64,000 nucleotides of DNA from Microbacterium caowuchunii (GCF_008727755.1 NZ_CP044231.1:806001-870000), one strand, 5' to 3'. Positions 1 through 9,340 are shown, numbered from the stretch's first letter. Made by a program: numbers and translations. The notes: a model not told the origin generated them from the sequence alone.

Positions 1-533
1 TGCAGCGCTCCCGACGCGGTCTGCGCGCCGACGGGCATGGCCATGCCCTCTGCGTAGTACGCCTCCGCGAGGTGCTGAACCGCGATGCTGTGCGCCGGAG
101 CGATGTGCCGGAAGACCCAGTCGACGGCACCGGCCAAGCTGTCCCCGGGGTAGCCGAACGTGTGCAGCGCCGTCTCGCGGTCGGCGATGGCTTTGACGGC
201 CCAGCCGACTCCGGCTGCCTGCACCGGGTCGGTGGTCTGCCCGTACGTGCTGATGAGCATGTTGATCGCCGTGAGACGCTGGGGATCCAGTCCCGCCGCG
301 TCCGTGCTGATGCCGTGGTCCTGGCTCTCGCCCGTGGGCAGGGGGAGTCCGGGGAAGATGCAGTAGGTGTGGATCCCGTCGACGTTCATCGACCCGTGCC
401 AGCCGAATCGGGTGGACGGACCCCACTCACCGAAGCCGCTGCCGGGGGAGGCCGCCTGGGCCGGCCGGGTGGCGACGAGCCCGGCCACCACGAGGGCCGC
501 GATGATCAGGAGGGCGGGGAGCACGCGTTTCAT
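1..533 (-). CDS. Secreted protein, possible thioester-type surface domain (3' end outside window)
   Basis: An open frame starts at ATG 533 and runs off the left edge, giving 177 visible residues. The N-terminus is a clear Sec signal peptide: Lys-Arg, then a long hydrophobic run, then an AQA cleavage site near residue 27. The mature part has a Tyr-Cys motif (HTYCIFPG, Cys58) and later DPVQAAGVGWAVKAI (Gln105). This Cys plus Gln-Ala-Ala layout recalls actinobacterial Cys-Gln thioester surface domains, but the match is weak and I infer it from pattern only. It lies downstream of the metallophosphoesterase on the same strand with a ~100-base gap. The function is unknown. Confidence 0.6.
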   Translation of the reverse strand, partial: MKRVLPALLIIAALVVAGLVATRPAQAASPGSGFGEWGPSTRFGWHGSMNVDGIHTYCIFPGLPLPTGESQDHGISTDAAGLDPQRLTAINMLISTYGQTTDPVQAAGVGWAVKAIADRETALHTFGYPGDSLAGAVDWVFRHIAPAHSIAVQHLAEAYYAEGMAMPVGAQTASGAL

Positions 534-634
534 GCCTCCAGCGTCGGCCGCGCGCGGCCCGATCACCGGCCGGGCCGTGCGAATGTGTGCCGAACGCGGG
601 CTGGGCGTGCCTGTGGAGGAGGTGTTGTGGCGCG

Positions 635-1570
635 TCAGTCCCGCGGCAGGAGCGTGAGGAGCGTGACCTCCGGGCGGCATCCGAATCGCACCGGGGCGTA
701 GATGGAGTGTCCGATCCCCGCGCTGACGTTCAGCGGGACGTCGCGTCCGCCGTGCGACCACGTGCTGAGCCCACGGGCCTGATCCAGGGGGATGTCGCAG
801 TTCGCGACGAGTGCCTTCGACGAGAGGGGAATGCGGACCTGACCGCCGTGGGTGTGCCCCGCCAGGAGCAGATCCGCGCCAAGATCCGTGAACCTGTCCA
901 GCACCCGGCGGTACGGGGCGTGCGTGACGCCCAGGACCAGGTCGGCGGATCCGGCGTCGCGCTGTTGCACGCGCAACGGCGGCAGCGCATCCAGGTCGTC
1001 CCAGTCACGGTGTGCGTCGTCCACCCCGAAGGCGTCGATGCGCAGGCCCGCCACGTCCAACGTGGCTGCGGTGTTGTCGATCCCGGTCCAGCCGAGCTCA
1101 TCGCTCAGGTAGCGGTCGAGGGAACCGGTATCCATCTGCGGGACCGTGGGATCCTTCTCCGAAGGTCCCATGAAGTACCGCAACGGGTTGCGCGGTGTCG
1201 GAGCGTAACGATCGTTCGATCCGTGTACGTAGACACCCGGGATGCCGCGCAGACCGTCGAAGGCGTGCCGGAGACCCGCCAGGCCGTCGGCATGGCCCAG
1301 GTTGTCGCCGGTGTTCACGACGAGATCCGGCTCCAGGGCGGCGAGCGTCGCCATCCACTCCTGCTTGCGGTGCTGCCAGGGCGCCATGTGGGCGTCGGAG
1401 ACGTGCAGGACGCGCAGGGGGCGGGAGCCGGGCGGCAGGACGCGCACGTCGTGCTCACGGACGGTGAACAGGTACCGTTCGATCCCCACGCCCCAGACAG
1501 CGGCTCCGAGGCCCGCCGCCCCCACCGCCGTCACGGCGGCGAGGGCGGCGCGGGAGGCGCCCGGCGTCAC
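635..1570 (-). CDS. Membrane-anchored metallophosphoesterase (calcineurin-like)
   Basis: A 311-residue protein with an N-terminal membrane segment at about residues 8-28, followed by a calcineurin-like phosphoesterase domain. Metal-binding motifs are visible: HVSDAH (D59, H61), NTGDN (D89, N90), GSND where the family usually has GNHD, a THAP histidine, and GHTHGGQ near residue 246. The catalytic face should be outside the membrane. The substrate is not known; YkuE/YaeI relatives act on lipid A-type or nucleotide phosphates. I chose the GTG at 1570 because it overlaps the stop of the upstream PBP as GTGA, which implies translational coupling. A PBP-metallophosphoesterase pair suggests a cell-envelope role (inference). 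Confidence 0.9.
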   Translation of the reverse strand: MTPGASRAALAAVTAVGAAGLGAAVWGVGIERYLFTVREHDVRVLPPGSRPLRVLHVSDAHMAPWQHRKQEWMATLAALEPDLVVNTGDNLGHADGLAGLRHAFDGLRGIPGVYVHGSNDRYAPTPRNPLRYFMGPSEKDPTVPQMDTGSLDRYLSDELGWTGIDNTAATLDVAGLRIDAFGVDDAHRDWDDLDALPPLRVQQRDAGSADLVLGVTHAPYRRVLDRFTDLGADLLLAGHTHGGQVRIPLSSKALVANCDIPLDQARGLSTWSHGGRDVPLNVSAGIGHSIYAPVRFGCRPEVTLLTLLPRD

Positions 1571-4122
1571 GGTGCGCAGGTGTCTCTGGCGTAGTCCACC
1601 GTGATCTGCGCGCCCTTGTTGGCGGCGGTTCCGGCGGCGGGACTCGTGCCCAGCACCTTCGTCTCGTTCGGCTTCAGGTCCTTGTCCTCCGTGCAGGCGC
1701 CCAGCCCCACGTTGGTGAACCCTGCGGCGGCGAGTTGCTGCTGCGCGTTCTGCACGGTGCCACTCACGGACGGGATCGTGCCGCCCTGGCCGTTGCTGGG
1801 GTTGATCGTGATGGTCGATCCGCCGGCGGCCTGCCCGGACGGGTTCTGCGCGGCCACGACGTCGGTGGCGGCATCGGAATCGACCGGCTCGCCCACAGTG
1901 ACGGTGAATCCGGCGTCCTCGAGTCGGGCCTGCGCCTCCTCGACGTTCATGCCGACGACGTTCGGGACATCGCGCAGCACGGTCTTGGTGAGGTTGCCTG
2001 CCGGTGCAGGGAAGGCGTTGCCGCCGTACAGGTCGTTCGCCGCGCCCTGGATGTTCCGGGCGATGGCGTAGCGCATGTTCGAGAGCTGGTACCCGTTCGC
2101 GGACCGGTTGAACAAGCTGACCTCGCCGGTCGAATTGCCGACCCAGACGGCGGTCGCGACGGCCGTGCTGGACTCGATCATCCAGGACTGCCATCCCTCG
2201 TGCGTTCCGGTCTTGCCGATCACGGGGACGCCGTCGTACGGGTTCGCCCCGGCACCGGTTCCGCCGTTCATCACGCCGCGGAGGGCGTAGGCGGCCGTGG
2301 CCGCGACCTCGGGGGTGAGGACCTGCTCGCAGGTGCGCTCCGGCTTGGGAAGCTCGTTGCCGTTCGCATCGGTCACGCGGTCGATGACCTGCGGCTGGCA
2401 GTAGATGCCGTTGTTGGCGACCGTGGCGTATGCACCGGCCATCGCCATCGGCGACACGTTGTCGGATCCGATGACCTCGTTGGCGACAGTCATCGGGATC
2501 GGCTGACCATTGCCGAGCGTCACGCCCATCTTGCTGGCCACCTTGCCGATGTCGCAGAGGTCCAGCTGCTCGGCCATGGCGAGGTATCCGGAGTTCAGGG
2601 ACGCGGAGGTGAACTGCATCGGGGTGCCGGTGTAGCCGCCGACGTTCCCGAAGTTGCCGATCCGGTCACCGCCGTAGTTCACCCAGTCGCCGGAGCACGA
2701 GTTGGTCATGCGCGGGAAGACACGGTTGCGGCCGTTGAGCACCTCGTTGACGGAGCGGCCCTGCTCGAGCCAGTCGACGAGAGTGAAGATCTTGAACGTG
2801 GATCCGGCGTTGAACCCGCCCGACTTCCCGAACTTCTGGTCGCCCGCGTACACGAGGGCCGAGTAGTTGGGGTCCGACGCGAGGGAGGCGTCCTCACTGA
2901 ACTGGGTGTTCTGCGCGATGGAGAGCACGCGTCCCGTGGACGCCTCGATGTTCACCGCGGAGGCGCCGAAGGACATGCCCTCCATGGAGCTGGGTGCGAT
3001 GTCGGCCATCGTGGCGGCTGCGGCGTCCTGGAGGCGCCAGTCCAGCGTGGTGTACACCTTGAGGCCGCCGCGGCGCAGCGCGAGCTGCCGGTCCTCGCTC
3101 GTCTCGCCGAAGGCCGGGTCGTTCTTGATGACCTCGACCACGTACTGGCAGAAGTACGGGGCGATGGTGCCGGCGCACCCCTGCGCCGGGTTCGTGATGT
3201 TGGGGGTGATCGGCTCGGCGACGGCGGCGTCGTGCTGCTCCTGCGTGATCTTCCCGTCATCCAGCATGCGGTTCAGCACATACGTCTGCCGCTTCTTGGT
3301 GAGCGCGTAGCCGTCCGCGGCCCCGTTGACCTCGTTGTTCGGCTGATCGATGCGGTACGTGTTGGGATTCTGGACGATGCCGGCCAGCACGGCGGCCTGA
3401 CTCAGGCTGAGGTCGCTCGCGGGGACGCCGAAGTAGTGGCGCGCCGCGGCGTCGATGCCGTAGGTGATGCCGCCGAAGTTGGCGATGTTGAGGTAGCCCA
3501 GCAGGATGTCGTTCTTCGAGTACTCCTGCTCGAGCTGGACGGCGTAGCGCATCTCCTGGAGCTTGCGCTCGATGCCCTCCGTGCCGCTGGAGTTGGTGGC
3601 CTCGATGAAGCAGGCCTGCTTCTCCTCTTCGCCGACGGCGTCCCACTCGCACTTCTGGATGAGGATGTTCTTCACGTACTGCTGGCTGATCGACGACCCG
3701 CCCTGCGTGCTCGCGCCGCCCTGCAGGTTCGACAGCACGGCACGGGTCGTGCCGATCAGGTCGACGCCGCCGTGCTCGTAGTAGCGCGGGTCCTCGCTGG
3801 AGAGGATGGCGTCGTACATGACCGTCGCGACCTGGTCGAAGCCGACCGGTGAGCGGTTCTGGTCGTAGAACGACGCCATCTCGACGTACTCGCCGGTGTT
3901 CGGGTCGTTGACCAGGAGGGTGGTCGGCTCCATCAGATCCGAGATCTCGAGATAGCTCGGCATGTTGTCGAACATCGTGATCGCGCTCGAGGCTGCGGCT
4001 CCGGTCACGGCGATCGCCGGGGTCACGGTCGCGGTGATGAGAACACCGGCCACCGCGCTCAGACCGACGAGTCCGGCGAAGCCGGAGAGCACGCCGGTGG
4101 CTGTGCGTTTGGTATCGGGCAT
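1567..4122 (-). CDS. Class A penicillin-binding protein with two PASTA domains
   Basis: An 851-residue bifunctional peptidoglycan synthase (PonA-like). It has one N-terminal transmembrane anchor (about 12-45), then a GT51 glycosyltransferase domain with the catalytic EDPRYYEHGG motif (Glu110) and GGSSISQQ. The transpeptidase domain shows STFK (Ser441, Lys444), SLN (Ser508) and KTG (Lys637). Two PASTA domains follow at about 717-782 and 783-848. It polymerises lipid II and cross-links stem peptides on the outer membrane face. A TACGAT hexamer ends exactly seven bases before the ATG and no Shine-Dalgarno is evident, so the message is probably leaderless. The stop overlaps the metallophosphoesterase start. 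Confidence 0.96.
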   Translation of the reverse strand: MPDTKRTATGVLSGFAGLVGLSAVAGVLITATVTPAIAVTGAAASSAITMFDNMPSYLEISDLMEPTTLLVNDPNTGEYVEMASFYDQNRSPVGFDQVATVMYDAILSSEDPRYYEHGGVDLIGTTRAVLSNLQGGASTQGGSSISQQYVKNILIQKCEWDAVGEEEKQACFIEATNSSGTEGIERKLQEMRYAVQLEQEYSKNDILLGYLNIANFGGITYGIDAAARHYFGVPASDLSLSQAAVLAGIVQNPNTYRIDQPNNEVNGAADGYALTKKRQTYVLNRMLDDGKITQEQHDAAVAEPITPNITNPAQGCAGTIAPYFCQYVVEVIKNDPAFGETSEDRQLALRRGGLKVYTTLDWRLQDAAAATMADIAPSSMEGMSFGASAVNIEASTGRVLSIAQNTQFSEDASLASDPNYSALVYAGDQKFGKSGGFNAGSTFKIFTLVDWLEQGRSVNEVLNGRNRVFPRMTNSCSGDWVNYGGDRIGNFGNVGGYTGTPMQFTSASLNSGYLAMAEQLDLCDIGKVASKMGVTLGNGQPIPMTVANEVIGSDNVSPMAMAGAYATVANNGIYCQPQVIDRVTDANGNELPKPERTCEQVLTPEVAATAAYALRGVMNGGTGAGANPYDGVPVIGKTGTHEGWQSWMIESSTAVATAVWVGNSTGEVSLFNRSANGYQLSNMRYAIARNIQGAANDLYGGNAFPAPAGNLTKTVLRDVPNVVGMNVEEAQARLEDAGFTVTVGEPVDSDAATDVVAAQNPSGQAAGGSTITINPSNGQGGTIPSVSGTVQNAQQQLAAAGFTNVGLGACTEDKDLKPNETKVLGTSPAAGTAANKGAQITVDYARDTCAP

Positions 4123-4128
4123 AGGGTG

Positions 4129-4134
4129 ATCGTA
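4129..4134 (-). promoter_or_regulatory. -10 hexamer of the PBP gene, leaderless
   Basis: TACGAT on the minus strand. Its last base is seven positions before the A of ATG 4122, so transcription would begin at or next to the start codon. The same spacing recurs at eight other genes in the window. Confidence 0.5.
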
Positions 4135-4229
4135 AGCCAGGATGCTGGGGGATCACCCGACATGCCCCGGTTCGTCTGGTATCCGCACGGGCGGGGGACC
4201 GCCCACGATCCACCTGACCGGGAGTCGCA

Positions 4230-4454
4230 ATGACGACGTGGGAATACCTCACCACACCTCTTCTCATCCACAACACCGCCGCCATCCTGAACAACTGGGG
4301 CAAGCAGGGGTGGGAGCTCGTGCAGGTCGTCACCGGCCCGGAGGGCGGTCTCGTGGCGTACCTGAAACGACCCGTCGACGCCGATTCGTCCGCGAACGCG
4401 GGACTGGCCGCGGCAGCGGTCGCCGCGAAGCAGTTCGAGGGGGAGCGGTCGTGA
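4230..4454 (+). CDS. Small DUF4177-like protein
   Basis: A 74-residue soluble protein. The core (WEYLTTPLL, then WGKQGWELVQVV, then a hydrophobic strand LVAYLKRP) is the compact DUF4177-type fold: strand, helix with a G-WELV motif, strand. The tail is Ala-rich and probably disordered. GGGAG lies just upstream of the ATG. Its stop overlaps the GTG of the RidA gene as GTGA, so the two are translationally coupled. The role of this family is unknown. Neighbouring RidA suggests a housekeeping association only. Confidence 0.82.
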   Translation: MTTWEYLTTPLLIHNTAAILNNWGKQGWELVQVVTGPEGGLVAYLKRPVDADSSANAGLAAAAVAAKQFEGERS

Positions 4455-4921
4455 CCTCGCCGCAGGAGCGCCTCGCCGCGCTCGGTCTGGAGCTGCCCGA
4501 GGTGGCACCCCCCGTGGCCGCATATGTCCCCGCGAAGGTGCACGGGGACCTGGTCTACACGGCGGGTCAGCTGCCGTTCGTCTCGGGCGCCCTGCCGGCC
4601 ACGGGCAAGGTGGGTGAAGGTCACGGACTGGTGACTGCCGCCGACGCCTACGAGTACGCGCGCCGCAGCGCACTGAACGCCATCGCCGCCGCGGCCGCCG
4701 CTGTGGGGGGCGTCGACCGGCTCACGGGAGTGTTGAAGGTGACCGGGTTCGTCGCGTCGGTTCCCGAGTTCACCGGGCAGCCGGGTGTCATCAACGGCGC
4801 CAGCGAGCTGCTCGCCGAGGTCTTCGGCGACGACGGCCGCCATGCGCGTTCCGCCGTGGGCGTGCCGGTGCTGCCTCTGGACAGCCCCGTCGAGGTGGAG
4901 GTCGTCTTCACCGTCGCCTGA
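4451..4921 (+). CDS. RidA-family (YjgF/YER057c/UK114) protein
   Basis: A 156-residue protein of the RidA superfamily, which deaminates reactive enamine/imine intermediates from PLP enzymes. The sequence VHGDLVYTAGQLPFVSG and later GVLKVTGFVASVPEF are typical RidA strands. It is longer than the ~130-residue archetype and matches the ~155-residue YjgF-like subgroup, in which the catalytic arginine is often absent, so its activity is uncertain. The start is the GTG overlapping the stop of the upstream small gene. It is convergent with acs, separated by a strong hairpin. Confidence 0.9.
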   Translation: MTSPQERLAALGLELPEVAPPVAAYVPAKVHGDLVYTAGQLPFVSGALPATGKVGEGHGLVTAADAYEYARRSALNAIAAAAAAVGGVDRLTGVLKVTGFVASVPEFTGQPGVINGASELLAEVFGDDGRHARSAVGVPVLPLDSPVEVEVVFTVA

Positions 4922-4938
4922 GCCGCGCACGGACGACG

Positions 4939-4984
4939 AAGCCGAGGTCAGGACGCATCCTCCGGGATGTCCTGACCTCGGCTT
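4939..4984. terminator. Bidirectional terminator between the RidA gene and acs
   Basis: A perfect 16-bp stem (4939-4954 with 4969-4984) with a 14-base loop that can itself pair ATCC/GGAT. The stem begins with AA and ends with TT, so it can act in both directions. It sits between two convergent genes. Confidence 0.85.
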
Positions 4985-4999
4985 TACCGTCGGATGCGG

Positions 5000-6970
5000 C
5001 TACTTCACCTGAGCGGAGATGACCGACATCACCGCCGTGTCGGCGAGCGTCGTGGTGTCGCCGACCTCGCGCCCCTCCGCGACGTCGCGGAGGAGGCGTC
5101 GCATGATCTTGCCGGAACGCGTCTTGGGCAGTTCGCCGACGATGTACACGTCGCGGGGACGGGCGATCGGGCCGATCTGCTCGCCCACCCACGCGCGCAG
5201 GGTCTGGGCGAGTCCCTCGGGGGAATGCGCCTTGAGGTAGCTCTCCTTGATGATGACGAAGGCAACGACCGCCTGGCCGGTGGTCTCGTCGCTGGCCCCC
5301 ACCACCGCCGCCTCGGCGACCGCTTCGTTCCCGACCAGGGCCGACTCGATCTCGGCGGTGGAGAGCCGGTGCCCGGAGACGTTCATGACGTCGTCCACCC
5401 GGCCGAGCAGCCAGACGTCCCCGTCGTCGTCGAGCCGGGCACCGTCCCCGGCGAAGTAGAAGCCCTGCTCGGCGAACTTGTCCCAGTAGGTCTCGACGAA
5501 GCGGTCGGGGTCCCCCCAGATGCCGCGGAGCATCGCCGGCCACGGCTCCGTGATGACCAGGAGGCCCCCGTTGCCGTTCCCGACCTCCTGGCCGGCGTCG
5601 TCGACGACGTCCACGGTGATGCCGGGCAGCGGCACCTGCGCCGACCCGGGCTTCGTCTCGGTCACCCCGGGAAGGGCGGAGATCATCATCGCGCCGGTCT
5701 CGGTCTGCCACCAGGTGTCGATGATCGGGGCCCGGTCGCCGCCGATCACCGAGCGGTACCACATCCATGCCTCCGGGTTGATGGGTTCGCCGACGGAGCC
5801 GAGCAGCCGGAGGCTGGACAGGTCGAACTGCTGCGCGACCTGGCGGCCGATCTTCATGAAGGAGCGGATGGCGGTGGGGGCGGTGTACAGGATGGTGACG
5901 CCGTACTTCTCCACCAGCTCCCACCAGCGGCCCGGATGCGGGGTGTCCGGCGTCCCTTCGTACATCACCTGGGTGGCACCGTTCGCCAGCGGCCCGTACG
6001 TCACGTAGGTGTGTCCGGTGATCCAGCCGACGTCCGCGGTGCACCAATACACGTCGGACTCCGGGTGGATGTCGTGCACGACCCGGTTGGTGAAGGCGGC
6101 CTGCGTCAGGTAGCCGCCCGAGGTGTGCAGGATGCCCTTGGGCTTACCGGTCGTGCCGGAGGTGTACAGGATGAACAGCGGGTTCTCCGCCGGGAAAGCC
6201 TCCGCCACGTGCTCGGCGGATGCGGCCGGCACCACCTCGTGCCACCACAGATCCCGTCCCGGCGTCCAATCCACGTCGTTCTCGCCGCGTCGCACGACCA
6301 GTACGTGCTCGACCGTCTCCTGGACGCCCGAGCCGTTGCGGTCGGCGAGCGCGAGGTCGACGGCGGGCTTGAGCGCGGAGACCCGGCCCTTGCGGTATCC
6401 GCCGTCCGCCGTGATGACGAGCTTGGCCCCGGCGTCGTCGATGCGCGCCCGCAGGCTGTCGGCGGAGAACCCGCCGAACACGACGGAATGGACCGCGCCG
6501 ACCCGTGCGACCGCGAGCATCGCCGCGACCGCCTCGGGGATCATCGGGAGGTACACGGCCACCCGGTCTCCGCGGCCGATGCCGAGCTCGGTCAGGACGT
6601 TGGCGAGGCGTTTCACCTCGTCTGTGAGTTCGGCGTAGGTCACGCGCCGCTCGTCGCCCGGCTCGCCCTCCCAGAGCAGGGCGACCCGGTCGCCGTTGCC
6701 GGCCTCCACATGGCGGTCGAGGCAGTTGTACGCGACGTTCAGCTCTCCGTCCTCGAACCAGGTGGCGAAGGGCGGGTTGCTCCAGTCCAGCACCTTGGTG
6801 AACGGCGTCTGCCAGTGCAGCAGCTCGCGCGCGCGGTCGGCCCAGAAGCCCTCGCGATCGGTCGCGGCCTGGTGGTAGAGGTCCGCGGTGCCCACGGCGG
6901 CCGCGGCGAAGTCCTCGCTCGGCGCGAATCGGCGGTCCTCGTTGAGGAGATGGTCGATCTGGCTGCTCAT
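5000..6970 (-). CDS. acs: Acetyl-CoA synthetase (acetate-CoA ligase)
   Basis: A 656-residue AMP-forming ligase that converts acetate, ATP and CoA to acetyl-CoA via acetyl-AMP. Adenylation motifs are visible: the P-loop ILYTSGTTGKPKG, the TWWQTETG nucleotide-binding motif, GRVDDVMNVSGHR at the hinge, and the C-terminal PKTRSGKIMRR, whose lysine (GKI) is the residue acetylated in regulated Acs enzymes. The start ATG at 6970 has AAAGGAG nine bases upstream and gives the usual family length; the open frame extends 5' but without family homology. The gene is monocistronic, with a terminator after its stop. Confidence 0.97.
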   Translation of the reverse strand: MSSQIDHLLNEDRRFAPSEDFAAAAVGTADLYHQAATDREGFWADRARELLHWQTPFTKVLDWSNPPFATWFEDGELNVAYNCLDRHVEAGNGDRVALLWEGEPGDERRVTYAELTDEVKRLANVLTELGIGRGDRVAVYLPMIPEAVAAMLAVARVGAVHSVVFGGFSADSLRARIDDAGAKLVITADGGYRKGRVSALKPAVDLALADRNGSGVQETVEHVLVVRRGENDVDWTPGRDLWWHEVVPAASAEHVAEAFPAENPLFILYTSGTTGKPKGILHTSGGYLTQAAFTNRVVHDIHPESDVYWCTADVGWITGHTYVTYGPLANGATQVMYEGTPDTPHPGRWWELVEKYGVTILYTAPTAIRSFMKIGRQVAQQFDLSSLRLLGSVGEPINPEAWMWYRSVIGGDRAPIIDTWWQTETGAMMISALPGVTETKPGSAQVPLPGITVDVVDDAGQEVGNGNGGLLVITEPWPAMLRGIWGDPDRFVETYWDKFAEQGFYFAGDGARLDDDGDVWLLGRVDDVMNVSGHRLSTAEIESALVGNEAVAEAAVVGASDETTGQAVVAFVIIKESYLKAHSPEGLAQTLRAWVGEQIGPIARPRDVYIVGELPKTRSGKIMRRLLRDVAEGREVGDTTTLADTAVMSVISAQVK

Positions 6971-7342
6971 CTGTGCTCGCTCCTTTGCGGCTCGCCGTGA
7001 CGGCGGGGGTGACACGGGGCGCAGAGACTGGCCCGCCTCCATTTTCCGGGGACGTCGGGGGGCGTCGCCACCCCCGTTAGTTGGTGCCCACGCACCGCCG
7101 CGCCGCGAGGGTTTGGCACCCGTCTCCGACCTTGCGTAGGCTCGATACGCCCGTCTTCGGACGGGGTGCGCGGCCGTCCTCACCCCCCAGTTCGAGGGGC
7201 CGCCACGGCGGCATCCCTACCCCCCAACGGGATGCCGCCCCTTCTTCTTCTTGGCTTCTCCCCAGCCGTGGGGGACGGCCCTTCCTCCACCGCTCGCCGC
7301 GGACGCGACCGGCTCGCCCGGAGCGAGCCCTAGCGTCGGGGC
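6971..7342. other. Divergent intergenic region acs/tadA with a GC hairpin
   Basis: No convincing gene. A perfect 11-bp stem (7207-7217 with 7229-7239, loop of 11) is followed on the plus strand by a CCTTCTTCTTCTT tract, so it looks like a terminator or attenuator although no plus-strand gene precedes it. G-runs at 7049-7075 could also fold. A TAGCGT -10 hexamer for tadA is at 7331-7336. The acs ribosome-binding site is at the left end. Confidence 0.5.
7331..7336 (+). promoter_or_regulatory. -10 hexamer of tadA, leaderless
   Basis: TAGCGT, ending seven bases before the A of ATG 7343. No Shine-Dalgarno is seen before that ATG, so a leaderless transcript is likely. Confidence 0.5.
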
Positions 7343-8362
7343 ATGCCGCATCCGTTCGTCGTCGCCCCGCGCGGTGGTGCGCCGGTTGCGGCGGCGGTCC
7401 CCGGCGATCGACGGCCGCGGGAATCACCGCTCGATGGCCTGCCGGAGATCCTGCGTCGCCACGTCGACGACCCGGATGTGACGGACGTGTTCCTCAACGG
7501 CGCGTCCGGGTTGTTCGTCGACCGCGGCGACGGGGCTCGGCCGGTGACGGGGTGGCGTGCCGACGAAGAGGAGGTGCGGGACCTCGCGGTGACGCTCATC
7601 GCGTTGGGTGGCCGTCACATCGACGACGCCACCCCTTGTGTCGATGTGCGGCTCGCCGGCGGCATCCGCGTGCACGCGGTGCTCCCGCCGGTCTGCGCCG
7701 ATGGAACGACGATCTCCCTCCGCGTGCCTCGTCGGACGCTCGCCGGGTTGGCGGATCTCGAGCGCGCGGGGATGTTCGACCACCGGGGTGGGGAGCGTCT
7801 CGCGGGACTGGTGGCGGACCGGGCGAATCTGCTCGTCACCGGCGCGGCGGGGACCGGCAAGACCACTCTGCTGGCGGCGCTGCTCGGCGCTGCCCGCCCG
7901 GAGGAGCGGATCGTGACGATCGAGGATGTCGCCGAACTCCGGATCGACCACCCGCACCATGTGCGCCTGGAGGCGCGGCAACCGAATCTCGAGGGTGCCG
8001 GCGGAATCGACCTGGCACGGCTCGTGCGGGAGGCTCTGCGGATGCGACCGGACCGGCTGGTGGTCGGGGAGTGTCGCGGGGCGGAGGTGCGTGAGCTGCT
8101 GTCGGCGCTCAACACCGGACACGACGGCGGGGCGGGCACGTTGCACGCGAACGGTCTGGCGGACGTGCCGGCTCGGCTCGAGGCGCTGGGCGCGCTGGCC
8201 GGGCTCGGCGACGGGGCGCTCGCCCGTCAGGTGGTCAGCGCCATCGGCTGGATCGTCCATCTCTCCCGGGGTGCGGACGGCCGGCGGCACGTCGCGGGAC
8301 TGGGGCGACCACGGCTGGAGGACGGCCGGCTCGGGGTGGAGGTGCTCCCGTGGCCGGGCTGA
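7343..8362 (+). CDS. tadA: TadA/CpaF-type secretion ATPase
   Basis: A 339-residue hexameric ATPase that powers assembly of Flp-type (tad) pili. It shows the N-terminal CpaF region (DDPDVTDVFLNG), Walker A GAAGTGKTTL, the Asp-box TIEDVAELRI, Walker B DRLVVGECRGAE, and the His-box GHDGGAGTLHAN. The lack of a long N-terminal domain fits the actinobacterial form. It is the first gene of a tightly packed cluster and overlaps the next gene by 13 bases. A CpaE/Ssd-type partner, often upstream in mycobacteria, is not present here. Confidence 0.94.
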   Translation: MPHPFVVAPRGGAPVAAAVPGDRRPRESPLDGLPEILRRHVDDPDVTDVFLNGASGLFVDRGDGARPVTGWRADEEEVRDLAVTLIALGGRHIDDATPCVDVRLAGGIRVHAVLPPVCADGTTISLRVPRRTLAGLADLERAGMFDHRGGERLAGLVADRANLLVTGAAGTGKTTLLAALLGAARPEERIVTIEDVAELRIDHPHHVRLEARQPNLEGAGGIDLARLVREALRMRPDRLVVGECRGAEVRELLSALNTGHDGGAGTLHANGLADVPARLEALGALAGLGDGALARQVVSAIGWIVHLSRGADGRRHVAGLGRPRLEDGRLGVEVLPWPG

Positions 8363-9279
8363 TCCCGCGACGCCGCACCCACGCCGACCGGACGCCGGAG
8401 GTCGCGCTGCGTCTGGCCGTGCTGCTGCAGGCGGGTGTCGCCCCGGCGCCGGCCTGGCGCTTCCTGGCCGACTCGGGGGAGCGGGACGCGGCGGAGATCC
8501 TCGACGCCCACGCGGCGGGTGCGGACCTGGGAGCCGCGATCGGCTCCCAGGGCGTCCGGTGGCAGGCGGTGGGTGCGGCCTGGCAGGTGGCCACATCCGT
8601 CGGTGCGCCCCTCGCCGACGCGCTCCGCGCGGTCGCGTCCGCCTTGCGGGATGCGGACGACTGCCGTGACGAGGTGCGGGTGGCGCTGGCGGAACCCGCC
8701 TCTACGGCGCGCCTGATGAGCTGGCTGCCGCTGGTCGCGGTGCTGCTGGGGTTGGCGCTCGGCTTCGACACGCTGGGCGTGCTCACCGGAACCCCCGGGG
8801 GAGTGACGTGCCTCGTGGTCGGCGTGGTGCTGACGGTGCTCGCGCGCCGGTGGAACGCGCGTCTGGTCCGGTCGGCGGGTCCGCCGCCCGGCGTGCCGGG
8901 GCTGCGTGCCGAACTCACCGCCATCGCGCTCAGCGGGGGCGTCTCGCTCGAGCGCGCTCGCCGGCTCGCCGCCGATGCGCTCGGCACGGCGGACGAGCGC
9001 CCGGTGCGCGCCGCGGCCGCTCCCGACACGTCGGAGGATGCGGACCTGGAGCGCATCCTCGGGCTCTCCCGAGACGCCGGCGTCCCGGCGGCGGAGTTGC
9101 TGCGGGCGGCCGCCGCGATCGCCCGGCACCGCGCGCGGACGGACGGCCGGATGCGGGCCGCACGCCTCGCCGCGTCCCTCCTGCTGCCGCTCGGCGTGTG
9201 CGTCCTGCCCGCGTTCATCGTGCTGGGCGTGGCCCCGATGCTGATCAGCATCCTGTCCTCCACATCCCTCGGACTGTGA
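8350..9279 (+). CDS. TadB-TadC-like membrane protein (two T2SSF-like halves in one chain)
   Basis: A 309-residue inner-membrane platform protein for the tad pilus. The chain has two similar halves. Residues ~15-125 are helical and cytoplasmic, followed by hydrophobic segments at ~128-175; residues ~190-270 form a second helical domain, followed by a final membrane segment near 277-305. Most actinobacteria encode TadB and TadC as separate ~250-300-residue proteins, so this looks like a compact fused or reduced version (inference). The GTG at 8350 lies inside the end of tadA, giving a 13-base overlap and likely coupling. Confidence 0.82.
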   Translation: MAGLIPRRRTHADRTPEVALRLAVLLQAGVAPAPAWRFLADSGERDAAEILDAHAAGADLGAAIGSQGVRWQAVGAAWQVATSVGAPLADALRAVASALRDADDCRDEVRVALAEPASTARLMSWLPLVAVLLGLALGFDTLGVLTGTPGGVTCLVVGVVLTVLARRWNARLVRSAGPPPGVPGLRAELTAIALSGGVSLERARRLAADALGTADERPVRAAAAPDTSEDADLERILGLSRDAGVPAAELLRAAAAIARHRARTDGRMRAARLAASLLLPLGVCVLPAFIVLGVAPMLISILSSTSLGL

Positions 9280-9340
9280 CGCCGTGACCGTCCGTGCTGT
9301 CCGTGCCCACCATCCGTGCCCCGAACCGAAAGGAAGATCC

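Noticed and set aside
1735..3852. Long plus-strand open frame (about 700 codons) opposite the PBP gene
   Set aside because: It is the antisense of a clear PBP; high GC removes stops in this frame. Its translation is Val/Gly/Arg/Asp-rich without domains.
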